DNA of 64,000 bases from Schaedlerella glycyrrhizinilytica_A. GTDB lineage: Bacteria; Bacillota; Clostridia; Lachnospirales; Lachnospiraceae. The stretch is taken from NCBI RefSeq assembly GCF_042852765.1, contig NZ_AP031414.1; one strand, 5' to 3'. Positions within the stretch are counted from its first letter, which is position 1, and each line of letters begins with the position of its first letter. The notes under the pieces were generated by a model, which saw nothing but the letters and a program-made list of their open reading frames with translations, did no database searches and was not told the DNA's origin. This document shows, in pieces, positions 62,508 through 64,000 of the stretch. A program made the translations under genes and the position numbers.

Positions 62508-62518
62508 ACGATTCCAAA

Positions 62519-62566
62519 CAGGGGCGATCGCTTCACGATTTATCAATCATGAAAGCAACCGCCCCT
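62519..62566. terminator. Bidirectional terminator between uxaC and AraC gene
   Basis: AGGGGCG and CGCCCCT arms with an inner GCTTCACGATT/AATCATGAAAGC stem. The flanking genes converge. Confidence 0.65.
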
Positions 62567-62599
62567 CAAATCTTCGCACATCCGGGAGATTTTAAGAAA

Positions 62600-63826
62600 T
62601 TAAGAAATCCCATCCCGATATTCTTTCGGTGTTTTCCCTACATACTTCTTGAAAATCTTTGTAAAATAATTGACATCCGGAATCCCGCAGTACTGCGCGA
62701 TCGTCTGGATCTGCATACTGCTGGAATTGAGGAGGAACAGCGCGTGTTCCACCCGTTTCTTGTTGACGTAATCGGTCAGTGTCTGCCCGGTTTCTTTTTT
62801 AAATAAGGTAGAAAGATAGCTGGCATTGACGTTGAGGAGCGCTGCCTGTGTCTTCAGGCTTAAGTCTGCGGTCAGATCGGAGTCGATCCGGACAAGCACT
62901 TTCTGGATCAGCAGAGAATAGCCTTTCATGGAATGATTTTTTACAAGCAGACAGTATTTATGCACCATCTCTTTTTGGAGCGCAACCGCATTTTCCGGTG
63001 TGCTGATCTGCTCGATCTGGCGCGCAAAACGTGAGGAAAGGCTGTCAATGTGGAGCGGATGTACAGATCCGGCTTCGGCGCCTTTCCGGAGCAGTGTATT
63101 TAAAATGATCGTATAGTTTTTCAGACTCCGGATCGGGTCGGCGCTCCGTTTTTCCATCCGCAGTATATTGTTGTTTCCCATCATCATCTCGGCTTTTTGC
63201 ACCAGTCCCTGCGAAACGGCATGAATCATGTTATTTTCCTGTGCATAACGATCTTCCAGACGATGCATGGATAAAAAGGCTTCTTCCGGTTCCTGAAAAT
63301 CCGGTCGTGATGCGACAGGCTCTATATTATCGGAAAGACGGCGTTCGATTGTTTCTACAGAAAAGCTTTCTATACTTCCGTAAAGCTTCTCGCAGAAAGT
63401 TGAGATGATCGCAAACAAGGTATTTTCATCCGAGTGAAGTGGAAGATCGCTGTAATAACGGTGGAACTGGGAAAACTGCCGGGGAGACAGCGACAATTTT
63501 TCGGCTAGTTTTAACACCATTTGTTCGGTGATCTCCGTATAAGTAAAAGGACCGATCACGAGGTATTTGGAGGGCGTTGTCTCGGGAAGCGCAAAAAGAA
63601 GATAGTTGCACAAATATTCGTCTTTGATCCGAAATACCGTGTTTTCTTTCAAAGGTTCCTCGAACAGAGACAGTGTTTTCTGATAATCCGGTTCTTTGTA
63701 TAACATTCTGCGCAGACCGAAGTCCAGTTCCGGAGGTTCGGAAGTTGGATATTCGATGATGTTGACCGGCAGATGGAGATTTTTCATCAGAGAACATAAA
63801 AAATTCAATTCTGTATCATAATACAT
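62600..63826 (-). CDS. AraC-family regulator with large N-terminal sensor region
   Basis: A 408-residue protein. The C-terminal 100 residues are a clear AraC double HTH (AALLNVNASYLSTLFKKETG and YCGIPDVNYFTKIFKKYVG). The N-terminal 300 residues have no cupin motif and no membrane segment; this longer type occurs in Lachnospiraceae near sugar-use genes. The start at 63826 follows AGAGGC; an upstream in-frame ATG at 63874 is within the leader. The target is probably a gene off the right edge or the neighbouring hexuronate set. Confidence 0.85.
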   Translation of the reverse strand: MYYDTELNFLCSLMKNLHLPVNIIEYPTSEPPELDFGLRRMLYKEPDYQKTLSLFEEPLKENTVFRIKDEYLCNYLLFALPETTPSKYLVIGPFTYTEITEQMVLKLAEKLSLSPRQFSQFHRYYSDLPLHSDENTLFAIISTFCEKLYGSIESFSVETIERRLSDNIEPVASRPDFQEPEEAFLSMHRLEDRYAQENNMIHAVSQGLVQKAEMMMGNNNILRMEKRSADPIRSLKNYTIILNTLLRKGAEAGSVHPLHIDSLSSRFARQIEQISTPENAVALQKEMVHKYCLLVKNHSMKGYSLLIQKVLVRIDSDLTADLSLKTQAALLNVNASYLSTLFKKETGQTLTDYVNKKRVEHALFLLNSSSMQIQTIAQYCGIPDVNYFTKIFKKYVGKTPKEYRDGIS

Positions 63827-64000
63827 AAATAGCCTCTTTCTGGAAATTATCGTTAATGATGTAACAAAATACAATTTATGGAATCGTAAGATTCTTTTTT
63901 ATTATCGTACAATTTTTAGATGGATGCAAGACATAATAAAAAAAATACGAATAAATGCAAAAAAAATTCTAACGTAAAAAGCAGGATTTCTATTAATATA
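63827..64000. other. AT-rich right edge of the window
   Basis: Leader and promoter region of the AraC gene and possibly of a divergent gene outside the window. Very AT-rich. The imperfect palindrome GGAATCGTAAGATTCT (63880-63895) is the only visible structure. Confidence 0.35.

Noticed and set aside
1..64000. CRISPR array, rRNA or tRNA genes
   Set aside because: No regularly spaced repeats and no tRNA or rRNA-like conserved segments were seen on either strand.

Overview
The window looks like a chromosome segment of a gut Firmicute, most likely a Lachnospiraceae species. The signs are a moderately AT-rich genome, a bifunctional AdhE behind a Rex-type operator, a CIRCE-controlled hsp20, an RbsABC-like importer with several hexuronate genes, a glycine riboswitch ahead of an amino-acid symporter, and a Tn916-type integrase on a mobilizable element. 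The species cannot be named from sequence alone.

Layout. 1-7.7 kb is housekeeping: a hydrolase tail, an unknown protein, adhE, tex and an XRE/TPR regulator. 7.8-12.6 kb holds a leftward operon (Fe-alcohol dehydrogenase, cyclase-family hydrolase, YczE-like membrane protein, MFS/GPH transporter). It runs from a MerR-type promoter with a 19-bp spacer, and a BmrR-like regulator is encoded divergently.

12,638-38,271 is a 25.6-kb integrative mobilizable element bounded by a 24-bp direct repeat. It carries tnpV, a truncated HTH gene, a ParM/ParR-like pair, a structured oriT candidate, mobC, a MobP relaxase whose 3' end overlaps a coiled-coil membrane-protein gene in another frame, xis and a tyrosine integrase. 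No type IV secretion genes are visible, so it would need a helper. Its cargo is a complete type 1 BREX phage-defence operon (brxA, brxB, brxC, pglX, pglZ, brxL). Inside or next to it lie a zinc-ribbon/hydrophobic-tail gene pair, an AlbA_2 ATP-binding protein and a TIR-domain protein. A strong promoter and a structured RNA candidate precede xis. The element sits inside the CIRCE operator/promoter of hsp20, and the 24-bp core rebuilds that operator at the right junction.

38.3-40.1 kb: hsp20 and a DnaJ-like chaperone. 40.2-62.6 kb: hexuronate catabolism. An AraC regulator is divergent from uxuA-uxuB-GH3. A GntR-controlled set follows (sugar ABC importer, amidohydrolase/lactonase, Zn-dehydrogenase, tagaturonate reductase); two of its promoters share a TGTATACA palindrome. 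After an amino-acid symporter with its own glycine riboswitch comes a KdgR-like IclR regulator divergent from a VOC protein, eda, kdgK and uxaC, with five IclR-type palindromes behind two promoters. Together these would take glucuronate/galacturonate (UxaC), fructuronate (UxuB, UxuA) and 2-keto-3-deoxygluconate (KdgK, Eda) to pyruvate and glyceraldehyde-3-phosphate. The GntR set may feed an aldonate or its lactone into tagaturonate. No altronate dehydratase is seen. The window ends with another AraC-family gene.
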